Shown one piece after another: positions 26,329 to 35,355 of a DNA stretch of 49,430 nt (positions are counted from its first letter, which is position 1; each line of letters starts with the position of its first letter). The position numbers and the translations under genes are program-made. Source of the DNA: JBBKWJ01 sp037968895. Lineage in GTDB: Bacteria > Actinomycetota > Acidimicrobiia > Acidimicrobiales > SZUA-35. Location: assembly GCA_037968895.1 (NCBI GenBank), contig JBBKWJ010000057.1:1-49430 (forward strand). The letters are read 5' to 3'. The notes below the pieces were generated by a model, which saw nothing but the letters and a program-made list of their open reading frames with translations, ran no database searches and was not told the origin of the DNA.

Positions 26329-26893
26329 TTCCGTAGTCAAGATCGAATCCTCACGGCGCTTCACGCTGCCGCGATCGTGTGAGGTCACCATTGTCCCTGC
26401 CGGGCACCGGATCGTCCTTCCCGAAGGTGAAAAGGTCAAGGTCCTGCAAGCCCTTGGTGGCACTGCCACCGTCACCACCAGTGAAGGCGAGATGGCCCGG
26501 CTCAATCCAGCCGATTCAATCGAATTCGGGCTCATCGAGGCGCCTGTTGCTAGGCCGGCCAACGATGGCGCCCCCGGCGCATTCGACGTCCAGCAGGTGT
26601 GGGACGCGGCAACCACCGTCTACGACCCGGAGATCCCGGTCGACATCGTCGAACTGGGCTTGGTCTACCGGGTCGACGCCGACGAACTACCGACCGGCGG
26701 CTGGGCCGTCGACATCGACATGTCGGTCACCGCGCCCTTCTGCGGCATGGGCGACATCCTGCGCCAAGACCTCAACGATGCGGTCTCAGCCATACCGGGC
26801 GTCGAAGCCGTCGAGGTGAAGCTGGTATTCGACCCGCCGTGGGACGTTTCCCGCATGTCTGACGTGGCGCGCCTCGAACTGGGCATGATGTGA
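26321..26893 (+). CDS. sufT: SufT-type iron-sulfur carrier/maturation protein (DUF59)
   Basis: A 190-residue protein. About 75 N-terminal residues form the SufT extension (VTIVPAGHRIVLPEGEKVKV). The DUF59/MIP18 domain follows (about 88-190), with VYDPEIPVDIVELGLVYRV and VTAPFCGMGDILRQD, where the Cys in the P-F-C-G motif is the conserved one. SufT helps deliver clusters to proteins under high Fe-S demand. The ATG at 26321 was chosen since it lies at the sufD end and the residues before it are not SufT-like. It overlaps sufD by 8 nt and the following mrp by 4 nt. Confidence 0.93.
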   Translation: MGDSVVKIESSRRFTLPRSCEVTIVPAGHRIVLPEGEKVKVLQALGGTATVTTSEGEMARLNPADSIEFGLIEAPVARPANDGAPGAFDVQQVWDAATTVYDPEIPVDIVELGLVYRVDADELPTGGWAVDIDMSVTAPFCGMGDILRQDLNDAVSAIPGVEAVEVKLVFDPPWDVSRMSDVARLELGMM

Positions 26894-28158
26894 CCGATTC
26901 GACCTCGTCGGCCGCGACTGATTCGAAGCCCCTGGTTTCGAAACCCGAGGTCGAAGGAACCGATGTCAACGAGGACATGATCACCAATGCCTTGCGTGGG
27001 GTGATCGATCCCGAACTCGGCGACAACGTCGTCGATCTCGGTATGGTCAAACGATACGAACGCAGCGCCGACGGTGCCATGCACATCACCATTGCGCTGA
27101 CCACAGCTGGCTGCCCGTTGCGGGCCCAACTCATGCGAGACGCTAAGGCTCGGGTCGGCTCTCTTCCCGGCATCGACGTCGTCAAGATCCACTTCGGCGA
27201 GATGACAGCCGACGAGCGAAGCAACGTTATGTCACGGGCTCGCTGGAAGGCTCGCGACAACGCGCTCGAAACCGACATTCCGGCCACGACTCGTATTCTC
27301 GCGATTTCGTCCGGCAAGGGCGGTGTCGGCAAGTCAACGATCACGGCGAACCTGGCCGTGCTCCTCGCCGATCGTGGCTACACCGTTGGTGTGCTCGACG
27401 CTGACGTCGGTGGGTTTTCGATGCCCCAACTACTGGGGATCGACGGCCAAATCGAAGGGCAACGCGCCGGCGAAGGCAAGACCCGGATGATTCCGGTCTC
27501 CCGACCTATTGGCACAGGGGTGCTCCGAGTGGTGTCGATGGGATCGATTGCCGGCTCAAATGAGAGCGAAGCCATCATGTGGCGCGGCCTCATGCTCAAT
27601 CGGGCCGTGCAGCACTTCCTCGAAGACGTCCAGTGGGGCGATCTTGATTATCTCCTCATCGACATGCCGCCAGGGACCTCCGACATCCAAATGGGTCTCG
27701 CCCGGATGTTGCCAAGAACCGACGTGCTGATCGTTACCACCCCGGCCACCGCCGCTCAGCAAGTTGCTGCTCGAGCCGCCGACATGGCCCGCAAGGGATT
27801 CCTGCGAGTTGCCGGTGTTATAGAGAACATGGGTCCGTCGGTCGGGCCTGATGGAACGGTCACGGCGATGTTCGGCTCCGGCGGCGGGCAGGCGCTCGCC
27901 GACAACATCGGCGTCCCGCTCCTCGCGTCGATCCCGCTCGATGCTGGCGTTGCTGCCGGCGGCGATACCGGATTGCCGGTCGCTCTGGAGCACCCCGACG
28001 CGGCAGCCAGCCTTGTCTATGCCGAACTTGTCGAGACCATCATCACTGATGTGGCTCCTCCAGTCGAGATCGCCGAATGCAGCGTTCGTGGCGCGTTAGT
28101 CCGCGCCGGAGCCGACATCGAAGGCGCTCGCCTCAGAGCTGAAGCCCGCCAAACCTAG
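26890..28158 (+). CDS. mrp: Mrp/ApbC-type iron-sulfur carrier ATPase
   Basis: A 422-residue P-loop NTPase of the Mrp/NBP35 family that carries iron-sulfur clusters. An N-terminal DUF59 domain (about 25-110, with GVIDPELGDNVVDLGMV) is joined to the ATPase domain. The deviant Walker A is SSGKGGVGKSTITANLA, and LDADVGGFSMPQLLG and LLIDMPPGTSDIQMGLARM follow. The usual C-x-x-C after the ENM motif is absent (ENMGPSVGPDGTVTAM). This also holds for at least some actinobacterial Mrp proteins, as I recall. It is the last gene of the suf operon, overlapping sufT by 4 nt. The start codon is GTG. Confidence 0.93.
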   Translation: MTDSTSSAATDSKPLVSKPEVEGTDVNEDMITNALRGVIDPELGDNVVDLGMVKRYERSADGAMHITIALTTAGCPLRAQLMRDAKARVGSLPGIDVVKIHFGEMTADERSNVMSRARWKARDNALETDIPATTRILAISSGKGGVGKSTITANLAVLLADRGYTVGVLDADVGGFSMPQLLGIDGQIEGQRAGEGKTRMIPVSRPIGTGVLRVVSMGSIAGSNESEAIMWRGLMLNRAVQHFLEDVQWGDLDYLLIDMPPGTSDIQMGLARMLPRTDVLIVTTPATAAQQVAARAADMARKGFLRVAGVIENMGPSVGPDGTVTAMFGSGGGQALADNIGVPLLASIPLDAGVAAGGDTGLPVALEHPDAAASLVYAELVETIITDVAPPVEIAECSVRGALVRAGADIEGARLRAEARQT

Positions 28159-28165
28159 TCACTTG

Positions 28166-28216
28166 CGAACGCTAAGGAACGCGAAGCGTTCCCGGGGTCA
28201 GACACCAAAGTGTTCG
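28166..28216. repeat. Nested hairpin with GGGGTCAGAC block
   Basis: An inner perfect hairpin, GGAACGC-GAA-GCGTTCC (28176-28192), is enclosed by CGAACGCT (28166-28173) and AGTGTTCG (28209-28216), which pair with one G-U. It lies between the convergent mrp and acyl-CoA dehydrogenase genes and could act as a two-way terminator. The block GGGGTCAGAC (28194-28203) resembles the hairpin core at 1838-1868. Confidence 0.6.
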
Positions 28217-28232
28217 TTTTCGCAGCGTGCCG

Positions 28233-29402
28233 TCAGTTCCAGAGTCGCCGGGCGATGACCTCGTTTTGGATCTCGGTGGTGCCGTCGATGTAGCCAGCAA
28301 GCTTGGCCGCGGCGAGATGGCGGGGGAGCGGATTGCCTCGACGGTAGCCAGCAGCGCCCATGAGTTGCATGCAGTCAGCTATGCGTTCCTGCGCCTTCCT
28401 CGCCGCGAACTTCTTGGCGTGAGCTGCAGCCATGACGGCGTCGTCACCATCTTGGACGAGTCGAGCAGCGCGATAGGTCAACAGTCGGGTGGCCTCAAGA
28501 TCGGTGGCCACGTCGGCCAGCATCCATTGCACGCCTTGGTTGTCGGCGATGGACCGGCCAAACGCTTGGCGTGACGCCGTTGCGTCGAGAGCGACCGCGA
28601 GTGACCGACGCATGAGACCGGTGCACATGGCGCCGACCAAGACCCTGGCCAGATCGATCCCGACCATCGCCGCCCGGAACGCTTCGCCTACAGGAACGAA
28701 GGTGTTGTCGACGCCGACCCTCACGTTGTCGAAGACGAATCCGCCTGTTCCCAGGGAGTGGACGCCCATGAGTTCGTACGGCTCGAGACGTTGCACACCA
28801 GGGAGGTCGGCGTCGACGACGATGGACACGATGCCTCGGTGTCCGGCCGACGGGTCGGTTTGGGCATAGACGTTAAGGAAGCCAGCATCGCTCGCGTTTG
28901 TCACCCACGCCTTCTCGCCGCTGATGATCCAATCGTTGCCATCACGCTCAGCCTGGCAGGCGATGGAAGCTGCGTCGGAACCGAATCCGGGCTCGGTAAG
29001 CAGGAACGCGCCGACGCGCTCACCAGACACCAATAGAGGAAGCACGGACTCGATCAGGTGTCGATTACCGCTGGTCGCGAGACCGCGAGCCATGTTGTTG
29101 TGTACGACAAGACTGAAGGCGGCACCTAGATCGGCTGAGGCTAGTTCCTCCATCACCCGGGCCAGCGCCACCTCGCCTGCGCCTTGTCCACCGAGGTCGG
29201 TCGGTACAAGGATTGCGCCGAGGCCGGCGGCAACGGCCGCGTCGAATGACTCTCGGGCAAAGCGCCGCTCGCGCTCCCAGTCGTCGGCCAGGGGCTCAAT
29301 GACTTCGGTGGCCAGCCTGGAGGCGGCATCTACGAGCTGTTGTTCATCTGTTGTCACGTCATGGTCAGCCACGAGCTGACGATACATCGGTGTTGCATTC
29401 AT
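28233..29402 (-). CDS. Acyl-CoA dehydrogenase family protein
   Basis: A 389-residue flavoprotein of the acyl-CoA dehydrogenase fold. FAD and substrate motifs are present: GAFLLTEPGFGSDAASI, WIISGEKAWVTNAS, ASRQAFGRSIADNQGVQWML and MQLMGAAGYRRGNPLPR. In the C-terminal motif YIDGTTEIQ the usual catalytic Glu (E-G-T-S/T) is Asp (D373). Either the base is an Asp or the enzyme acts on an unusual substrate. The start is ATG 29402; a GTG lies at 29405. It starts only about 25 nt from the divergent ArsR gene, so both may share regulation. Confidence 0.92.
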   Translation of the reverse strand: MNATPMYRQLVADHDVTTDEQQLVDAASRLATEVIEPLADDWERERRFARESFDAAVAAGLGAILVPTDLGGQGAGEVALARVMEELASADLGAAFSLVVHNNMARGLATSGNRHLIESVLPLLVSGERVGAFLLTEPGFGSDAASIACQAERDGNDWIISGEKAWVTNASDAGFLNVYAQTDPSAGHRGIVSIVVDADLPGVQRLEPYELMGVHSLGTGGFVFDNVRVGVDNTFVPVGEAFRAAMVGIDLARVLVGAMCTGLMRRSLAVALDATASRQAFGRSIADNQGVQWMLADVATDLEATRLLTYRAARLVQDGDDAVMAAAHAKKFAARKAQERIADCMQLMGAAGYRRGNPLPRHLAAAKLAGYIDGTTEIQNEVIARRLWN

Positions 29403-29415
29403 CACTCAATCGGCA

Positions 29416-29421
29416 TATAGT
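29416..29421 (+). promoter_or_regulatory. Putative -10 box of the ArsR gene (TATAGT)
   Basis: TATAGT, close to the consensus, is followed by six bases and the ATG at 29428, with no Shine-Dalgarno. The message should be leaderless. Confidence 0.6.
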
Positions 29422-29427
29422 TGCGAA

Positions 29428-29757
29428 ATGCCTGAAGCCCTGCCAGACGAACTCCTTGAGCACGTGGCCGAGCGCTTTCGCGTGCTTGGCGACGCAACTC
29501 GACTCTCCATCATCAGTTCCCTAATCGATGACGGCGAACAGAATGTCGGGCAGCTCGTCGACGGTCTCGGTCTCGGACAGGCCAACGTCTCGAAACACCT
29601 TCGCATTCTCCAGAGCGCCGGTATTGTTGCCCGCCGTCCCGAGGGAACCGCCGCCTACTACTCAGTAACTGATCCGAGTCTGATGTCGATCTGCTCGACC
29701 GTCTGCACCCGGCTGAGAGCCCAAGCGAAGGCCGACGCGAAAACGTTCTCGGTCTGA
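29428..29757 (+). CDS. ArsR-family transcriptional regulator
   Basis: A 109-residue winged-helix regulator. The helix-turn-helix is LVDGLGLGQANVSKHLRILQSAGIV, and the wing follows as ARRPEGTAAYYSVTDPSL. A C-terminal Cys-containing stretch reads SICSTVCTRL (C-x4-C), which could sense metals or thiols, but the ELCVCDL motif of metal-binding ArsR is absent. It is followed 71 nt downstream by an MMPL exporter and faces an acyl-CoA dehydrogenase, so it probably controls these genes. The TATAGT box lies 6 nt before its ATG. Confidence 0.9.
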   Translation: MPEALPDELLEHVAERFRVLGDATRLSIISSLIDDGEQNVGQLVDGLGLGQANVSKHLRILQSAGIVARRPEGTAAYYSVTDPSLMSICSTVCTRLRAQAKADAKTFSV

Positions 29758-29828
29758 GACGCTCGTCTGACCTCGTCACCGATCCTCTTCACGATTCTTT
29801 CATCACTACATAGTCAAGGAGCATTAAA

Positions 29829-31931
29829 ATGGATATCAATCACAGTCCACTGGCCCGCTTGGGCCGGTGGTCACACCGTAAGCGACGATTCGTCATAGTT
29901 TGGTGGGCCGTGCTGGCCATTGGGCTCGGGGTATTTGCTCCCAGTCTTGAGCATGCCTTGTCCGGCGCTATGTGGGAAGTGAACAACAGCGACTCCCTTG
30001 AGGTCCGTGAGATTCTCGACGAGCAATTCGGTGGGCTGTCGTCGCAGTCGGCGGTTGTCGTGGTCCACAGCGACTCGCTCCCCGTCGATGATCCCGCATT
30101 TCAAGCGGTGATTGCCGAAGCTTCGTCCATCCTTGAGAACGAAGAGTCGTTCGGTACACCAATGCCGCCCCAGCCCGGAATGGACGGCCACACCGTGATG
30201 ATTCAGTCTGGCGCGCTCGTTGATCCGACCGAAGCAGTTCGTGCCGCCGAGCACATCCACGACGATGTCGGAGCCCTCTCGACCACAGCTGACGGCGGCG
30301 ACTTCACCGTTGCCCTGACCGGCTCGCCCGCCTTCTGGGGCGACTTCAACGCCGTCAACCGCGAGGGAATGCTGAAGGCGGAACTACTGACCTGGCCAGT
30401 GACGGCGATTATTCTAATCATCGCATTCGGCACCCTTGCCGCTGCTGGTCTTCCGCTCCTCCTTACCGCCGCTGGCCTTCTGGCTTCGATGGGAGTGCTC
30501 TTCGGGATCACCCGGTTCACCGATCTCTCGATCTGGACCCTGAACTTCGCAATGATGTTCGCACTTGCTCTTGGTATTGACTACGCGCTCTTCATCGTCA
30601 CCCGATACCGAGCGGCGCTCCATGCGCACCCAGATGATCCACAACATGCAGTTGGCATCACAATGGATACCGCGGGCAAAGCGGTGTTGTTCTCCGGCAT
30701 CACGGTCCTGGTCAGCTTGTCGGCGGTGCTTCTCGTGCCCATTCCAGCGTTCCAGTCGATGGCGGCCGGCATGATGCTTTCGGTCGCGTTCGTGCTCCTC
30801 GCGGCCCTCACGCTGCTGCCCGCAATGCTCGGCCCTGGCATCGATCGGGGTGCCCTCCCATGGCACAGTGTTGGCGATCACCGAAGCCCTCGCTTCGAGC
30901 GCATGGCCAAGGCGATCGAGAGGAAACGGGTCGTCGCTTCGGTCGTGTCAGTTGTCATCCTGCTCGCTCTCGCAACGCCGTTGCTTGGCCTCAAGACAGG
31001 CATGCCGTCCATCACGGTGCTGCCAAAGGATGAACAAGCCCGTCAAGGGTACGACCTGCTTTCCCAGTCGTTTGGGCCTGGCGGTCCCGGGCCGCTTCAG
31101 GTGATAGTTCCTGCCAGCGGCGATGCCGAAGCTATCGCGGCGACGATCACTGCGACCGAAGGAATCGCGATGGTATTCCCGCCGGCTCCCGGAGCGGAGG
31201 GTGCATCACTCATCAACGCAGTTGGACAGTTTGACCCGTCGTCGGGAGAGGCTCTTGCTCTCGTGGAGACTCTTCGTGATGATCTGCCATCTGGAGTGCT
31301 TGTTGGTGGTTCAGTTGCTGAGAACTACGACCTCGATAAGACCTTGAGCGAGAAGGCGCCGCTGGTTATTGGCGTTGTGCTTGTGCTCGGATTCCTTCTC
31401 CTCATCGTTGCGCTGCAAGCGCTCGTGGTTGCCGCCGTCGGAGTGGTGTTCAACCTGTTGTCTGTTGGCGCCGCGTTTGGCGTCGGAGCATTGGCCTTTC
31501 AGCATGGTTGGGCCGCTGGCCTCATGGGCTTCGAGAGCCAGGGGTATCTCACGTCGTGGGCTCCGCTGTTCTTCTTCACACTGGTGTTCGCTATATCGAT
31601 GGATTACACCGTGTTCCTACTCGCCTCGACCCGTGAGCACTTCAGTCGCTCTGGGGATGCATCGGAGGCGGTCACCGGCTCCGTTGCCCACACCGGACGA
31701 CCCATTGTCGCCGCCGCTGGCGTGATGATTGGCGTGTTCTACACCTTCGCAATTGCGGGCACGCTGCCAATGAAAGAGATGGGACTCATTCTCGGCACGG
31801 CCGTGCTGCTCGATGCGTTCCTCATCCGCCTCGTGCTTGTGCCTGCAGTGCTCTACATGATCGGCGAGAAGGCCTGGTGGCTGCCAAAGCCGATGGCCCG
31901 GATCCTTCCCAAGATCGAGTTCGCTCACTAG
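29829..31931 (+). CDS. MMPL-family RND transporter
   Basis: A 700-residue membrane exporter with two halves. Each half has one leading transmembrane span, a large outside domain, then five spans, which adds to about 12 spans. The functional Asp-Tyr pairs of proton-driven MmpL pumps are both present: GIDYALFIVTRYR in the first half and SMDYTVFLLASTRE in the second. The substrate is unknown; relatives move lipids or amphipathic drugs. AAGGAG lies 7 nt before the ATG. The ArsR gene just upstream probably regulates it. Confidence 0.93.
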   Translation: MDINHSPLARLGRWSHRKRRFVIVWWAVLAIGLGVFAPSLEHALSGAMWEVNNSDSLEVREILDEQFGGLSSQSAVVVVHSDSLPVDDPAFQAVIAEASSILENEESFGTPMPPQPGMDGHTVMIQSGALVDPTEAVRAAEHIHDDVGALSTTADGGDFTVALTGSPAFWGDFNAVNREGMLKAELLTWPVTAIILIIAFGTLAAAGLPLLLTAAGLLASMGVLFGITRFTDLSIWTLNFAMMFALALGIDYALFIVTRYRAALHAHPDDPQHAVGITMDTAGKAVLFSGITVLVSLSAVLLVPIPAFQSMAAGMMLSVAFVLLAALTLLPAMLGPGIDRGALPWHSVGDHRSPRFERMAKAIERKRVVASVVSVVILLALATPLLGLKTGMPSITVLPKDEQARQGYDLLSQSFGPGGPGPLQVIVPASGDAEAIAATITATEGIAMVFPPAPGAEGASLINAVGQFDPSSGEALALVETLRDDLPSGVLVGGSVAENYDLDKTLSEKAPLVIGVVLVLGFLLLIVALQALVVAAVGVVFNLLSVGAAFGVGALAFQHGWAAGLMGFESQGYLTSWAPLFFFTLVFAISMDYTVFLLASTREHFSRSGDASEAVTGSVAHTGRPIVAAAGVMIGVFYTFAIAGTLPMKEMGLILGTAVLLDAFLIRLVLVPAVLYMIGEKAWWLPKPMARILPKIEFAH

Positions 31932-32066
31932 CAAGTCGTTTGTCTGTGCCGGGCCGCTTCGTCGGTCCGGCACAGTCGCGTTCAGGTACAGTCGCGTTCA
32001 GGCCACCTCGGGAAGTTCAACGAGCTACACGGGGTTTCGGAACAATTCGACCGAAAGCAGCAGACC

Positions 32067-33437
32067 ATGAGCGACGCAGAAGCAAACAACGTTGACGTCA
32101 TCGTCATCGGGCTTGGACCCGCAGGCGAGACGGCAGGGGGAATGCTGGCCGAAGCCGGTCTTCGAGTTGTCGGTATCGAGGGCGGACTCGTTGGTGGTGA
32201 GTGCCCCTACTGGGGTTGCGTGCCGAGCAAGATGATGATCCGTGCGGCAAACCTCTTGGCCGAGAGCCGTCGGGTCGGTGAGCTTGCTGGCTCCTCGACG
32301 ACAACTCCCGACTGGGCTCCTGTCGCCAAACGTATCCGTGACCAGGCCACCGACAACTGGGATGACACCGTCGCCGTCGACCGGTTTGTTGGCAAGGGCG
32401 GCATCTTTGTCCGGGGCTACGCCACCATCACGGCTCCCAGAACCGTGGAGGTTGACGGCCAAACCTTCGTCGCTTCGAGGGGCATTATCGTTGCCACTGG
32501 GACCCTGGCCGCCGTTCCTCCAATACCCGGTCTTGCCGATACGCCGTATTGGACGAACCATCAGATTGTCGAGGTTGAACAGCTTCCGAAGTCGATTGTG
32601 ATTCTTGGCGGCGGTGCAATCGGAACAGAGCTAGCGCAAGTGATGTCGCGCTTTGGCGTCGAGGTCTCGATAATCGAGGGTCTGGATCGGCTACTGGCGC
32701 GAAACGAGCCCGAGGTGGGTGAGCTTCTGGCCGAGGTCTTCGAATCAGAAGGCATTGCGGTGCACGCCGGCCAATTCGCGTCGAGTGTTTCGTTTGCTGA
32801 CGATCAGTTCACCGTCGCACTACCAGACGGGACGGACGTAACGGGCGAGAAGCTGTTGGTCGCAACCGGACGCCGTACCTTTCTCAAGGAACTCGGGATC
32901 GAGGCACTTGGACTCGATCCCGAGAGCCGTTTCCTCACCGCCGATGGGCATCAGCGTGTTGGCGAGGGACTCTGGGCCATTGGTGACATCGCGGGTGACG
33001 GACTGTTCACGCACCTCGCAACGCGTCAAGGCGCAGTTGCCGCCGCGGACATTCTGGGCGAGCCAGTCGAACCACTCAATCTTGATGCGCTGCCCGCGGT
33101 GACATTCACCGATCCGGAAGTTGGCGCCATCGGACTCACCGAGGCAGAAGCGCGAGAGCAAGGACTCAACGTGGCGGTTGCGTCGAAGCTGGTTGGTCAC
33201 ACCGCTCGAGGTTGGCTCCATTCAGCAGGAAACGAGGGTTTCATCAAGCTGGTCGTTGATACCGACCATGACCGCCTCGTGGGCGCCACGTCTATGGGGC
33301 CGACCGGTGGCGAAGTGCTTGGCCTGCTTGCGCTGGCGGTGCACGCCAAGATCCCCGTCGCAACGCTTCGTTCGATGATCTACGCCTACCCGACGTTCTA
33401 CAAAGGGGTCGAAGACGCCTTAGGTGAACTCAGCTGA
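32067..33437 (+). CDS. Pyridine nucleotide-disulfide oxidoreductase (Lpd/MerA-like)
   Basis: A 456-residue flavoprotein with the usual FAD domain (GLGPAG, 15-20), the redox-active disulfide C46-P-Y-W-G-C51, an NAD(P) domain with LGGGAIGTELAQVM, a second FAD segment (LWAIGDIAGDGLFTHLA), and the dimerisation domain. The C-terminal motif that normally reads H-P-T-x-x-E is YAYPTFYKGVEDAL, so the catalytic His is Tyr. It is not a plain dihydrolipoamide dehydrogenase, and could be a quinone or thiol oxidoreductase. The last 40 nt overlap the PAP2 gene on the other strand. Confidence 0.92.
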   Translation: MSDAEANNVDVIVIGLGPAGETAGGMLAEAGLRVVGIEGGLVGGECPYWGCVPSKMMIRAANLLAESRRVGELAGSSTTTPDWAPVAKRIRDQATDNWDDTVAVDRFVGKGGIFVRGYATITAPRTVEVDGQTFVASRGIIVATGTLAAVPPIPGLADTPYWTNHQIVEVEQLPKSIVILGGGAIGTELAQVMSRFGVEVSIIEGLDRLLARNEPEVGELLAEVFESEGIAVHAGQFASSVSFADDQFTVALPDGTDVTGEKLLVATGRRTFLKELGIEALGLDPESRFLTADGHQRVGEGLWAIGDIAGDGLFTHLATRQGAVAAADILGEPVEPLNLDALPAVTFTDPEVGAIGLTEAEAREQGLNVAVASKLVGHTARGWLHSAGNEGFIKLVVDTDHDRLVGATSMGPTGGEVLGLLALAVHAKIPVATLRSMIYAYPTFYKGVEDALGELS

Positions 33438-34198
33438 GGGTCGAGAGTCGGTGCATTGCGGTTGCTGATTTGTGTGGCCAGGTACCAGCCCGTGAGGGCA
33501 ACGGTGGCTCCGACTAGCCCATCAACCAAATAGTGGTTGGCGGTTAACACGACGGCCGCGGCCATCGCCACCGGGCTGAGCATGCCAAAGACTCTCAAGA
33601 CTCTTCGGTCGGCCGCTCTGTATACCGCAATGCCCACGAGCAGATTCCAGCCGACGTGCAGGCTGGGCAGAGCCGCATACTTATTCACGAGTGAGGGAGG
33701 CTGCAGCAATCGATACGAGTTCGAGAGATTCGTGACCGTGTCAACCATGCCATTGTCGAGGAGACGGGGTGGCGCGACGGGGTAGAGCGAAAAGATCACA
33801 AGCCCGATCGCTCCCGAGATGAACATGGCATTCCTCAGTTGCACGTAGCTGTGATTCTGCGTTCGGTGCAACCAAATCAGGGTGGTCGCAATGACCGGCC
33901 AATGGCCCCAGATGTAGATCCAGTTGGCGGCCGTGACGAGCCAGTGGTAGTCGAGGATGCCGTTTTGGATTGACGCCTCGAGATCAAGACCGAGGGTCTG
34001 CTCGAACCGCAGGAGACCGAATCCGTGGCGCACGGCGTCGGCCTCGCTGCCTTGGGTAAGACCGCGGACCCCGAAGTACAAAAGGACCGCGAATCCGATG
34101 AGGCCAAGCTCGAGGGCGAGGCTCATGCTCGCGTCTCGCGCTCGGCGTGCGGCGGGTTGATGTTGCCGACGAGGCTCAGTGAGTTGAGTTGTGGTCAC
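33398..34198 (-). CDS. PAP2-superfamily (inositolphosphotransferase-like) membrane protein
   Basis: A 266-residue polytopic membrane protein of the PAP2_3 type. Five or six hydrophobic segments are seen, and the catalytic motifs are KYAALPSLHVGWNL (His-containing C2 motif) and ANHYLVDGLVG (C3 motif with His and Asp). These enzymes transfer phosphate-linked groups to lipids; relatives include inositol phosphorylceramide synthase and undecaprenyl phosphatase-like proteins. The start is GTG 34198, which has CAGGAG 7 nt upstream; the longer frame has no better signal. It overlaps the flavoprotein gene by 40 nt at the 3' end. Confidence 0.88.
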   Translation of the reverse strand: MTTTQLTEPRRQHQPAARRARDASMSLALELGLIGFAVLLYFGVRGLTQGSEADAVRHGFGLLRFEQTLGLDLEASIQNGILDYHWLVTAANWIYIWGHWPVIATTLIWLHRTQNHSYVQLRNAMFISGAIGLVIFSLYPVAPPRLLDNGMVDTVTNLSNSYRLLQPPSLVNKYAALPSLHVGWNLLVGIAVYRAADRRVLRVFGMLSPVAMAAAVVLTANHYLVDGLVGATVALTGWYLATQISNRNAPTLDPQLSSPKASSTPL

Positions 34199-34383
34199 GG
34201 ATTGCTCCTGCGAAAGGGTCGCCCAAGAGAAGTTCACTTCACCGGTAGCTTGACGGCGGCGGCGGCTCTCCTCGATGAGGGATTACCCGGAGCGAACCCT
34301 GAAACGAGTCAGGGTCTCGTACGACTCCTCACGCGGTCTGGGCCACCGCTTAGAGTGTCATAACCCCAGCTTTGGAGAAAGCA

Positions 34384-35346
34384 ATGACTCGTCTCGGATA
34401 CCAGATTCCTAACTTCACCTATCCCGGCGTAGGCCCGGAAGGCATATTCCCAAAGCTTATCGAGCAGGTGAAAGCAGCCGAGGCGAACCATTTCGATCGC
34501 ATATTCCTGATGGACCACTTCTACCAATTGCCCGGTCTCGGCGACCCTGACGATTACATGCTTGAGTGCTATACGACGCTCGCCGCGCTGTCGCAGCACA
34601 CCGAGAAGGTGCGCCTCTCGGCCCTTGTCACTGGCAACACGTATCGAAACCCGGCTGTCTTGGCCAAGATCATCACCTCCCTCGACCACGTGTCTGGTGG
34701 TCGGGCCACGCTTGGCATTGGCTCCGGCTGGTTTGAGATGGAGCATGATTCGTTCGGCATTCCGTTCAACACATTTGGCGAACGATTTGAGAAGCTCGAA
34801 GAGGCCCTCCAGATCATCTTGCCCATGCTCCAGGGCGAACGACCAACGCTCGACGGCAAGCACTACCAGGTCACTGATGCGATCAACTCGCCGGCTCCGT
34901 TGTCGAAGATCCCCGTGATGATCGGCGGCTCGGGCGAGAAGAAGACGCTCCGAATGGTTGCTCAGTATGCCGACGAGTCAAACCTCACCTGTTCACTAGA
35001 AGAGATCCCTCGGAAGCTCGAGGCGCTGGCGGGACACTGCGAACGGCTCGGGCGCGATCGTTCTGAGATCAAGGTGACCAAACTATTCATGCTGGTGATG
35101 GGCAATACATACGATGAGGCACTGGCTTCGCTCAACGCGTTTGTCGAAAACCACGGATGGCCTGCGGAAGTCGTCGACCTCATGGTGCCGCAGGTGACTA
35201 TTGGTGGCCCAGACGAGGTAGGTGCAGCCATACGTGACCTGATGGATGCTGGCCTCGATGGCATCACACTCAACGTTGCCGCGAACGCGCATGACCCTGA
35301 GATGATTGCGCTTGCCGGGCAGGTAGCTGACGCTGCGATCGGCTAG
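34384..35346 (+). CDS. LLM-class, F420-type oxidoreductase
   Basis: A 320-residue TIM-barrel flavin/F420 oxidoreductase of the luciferase-like monooxygenase family. Visible are FDRIFLMDHFYQLPG at strand 2, VRLSALVTGNTYRNPAVLAK, GRATLGIGSGWFEMEHDSFG and IPVMIGGSGEKKTLRMVAQYAD. This arrangement fits the F420-dependent group (TIGR03560-like in length). The substrate is unknown. GGAGAAA lies 3-10 nt before the ATG at 34384; a TTG start at 34372 would only add four residues. The gene is divergent from the PAP2 gene. Confidence 0.92.
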   Translation: MTRLGYQIPNFTYPGVGPEGIFPKLIEQVKAAEANHFDRIFLMDHFYQLPGLGDPDDYMLECYTTLAALSQHTEKVRLSALVTGNTYRNPAVLAKIITSLDHVSGGRATLGIGSGWFEMEHDSFGIPFNTFGERFEKLEEALQIILPMLQGERPTLDGKHYQVTDAINSPAPLSKIPVMIGGSGEKKTLRMVAQYADESNLTCSLEEIPRKLEALAGHCERLGRDRSEIKVTKLFMLVMGNTYDEALASLNAFVENHGWPAEVVDLMVPQVTIGGPDEVGAAIRDLMDAGLDGITLNVAANAHDPEMIALAGQVADAAIG

Positions 35347-35355
35347 CGAGCGCTG

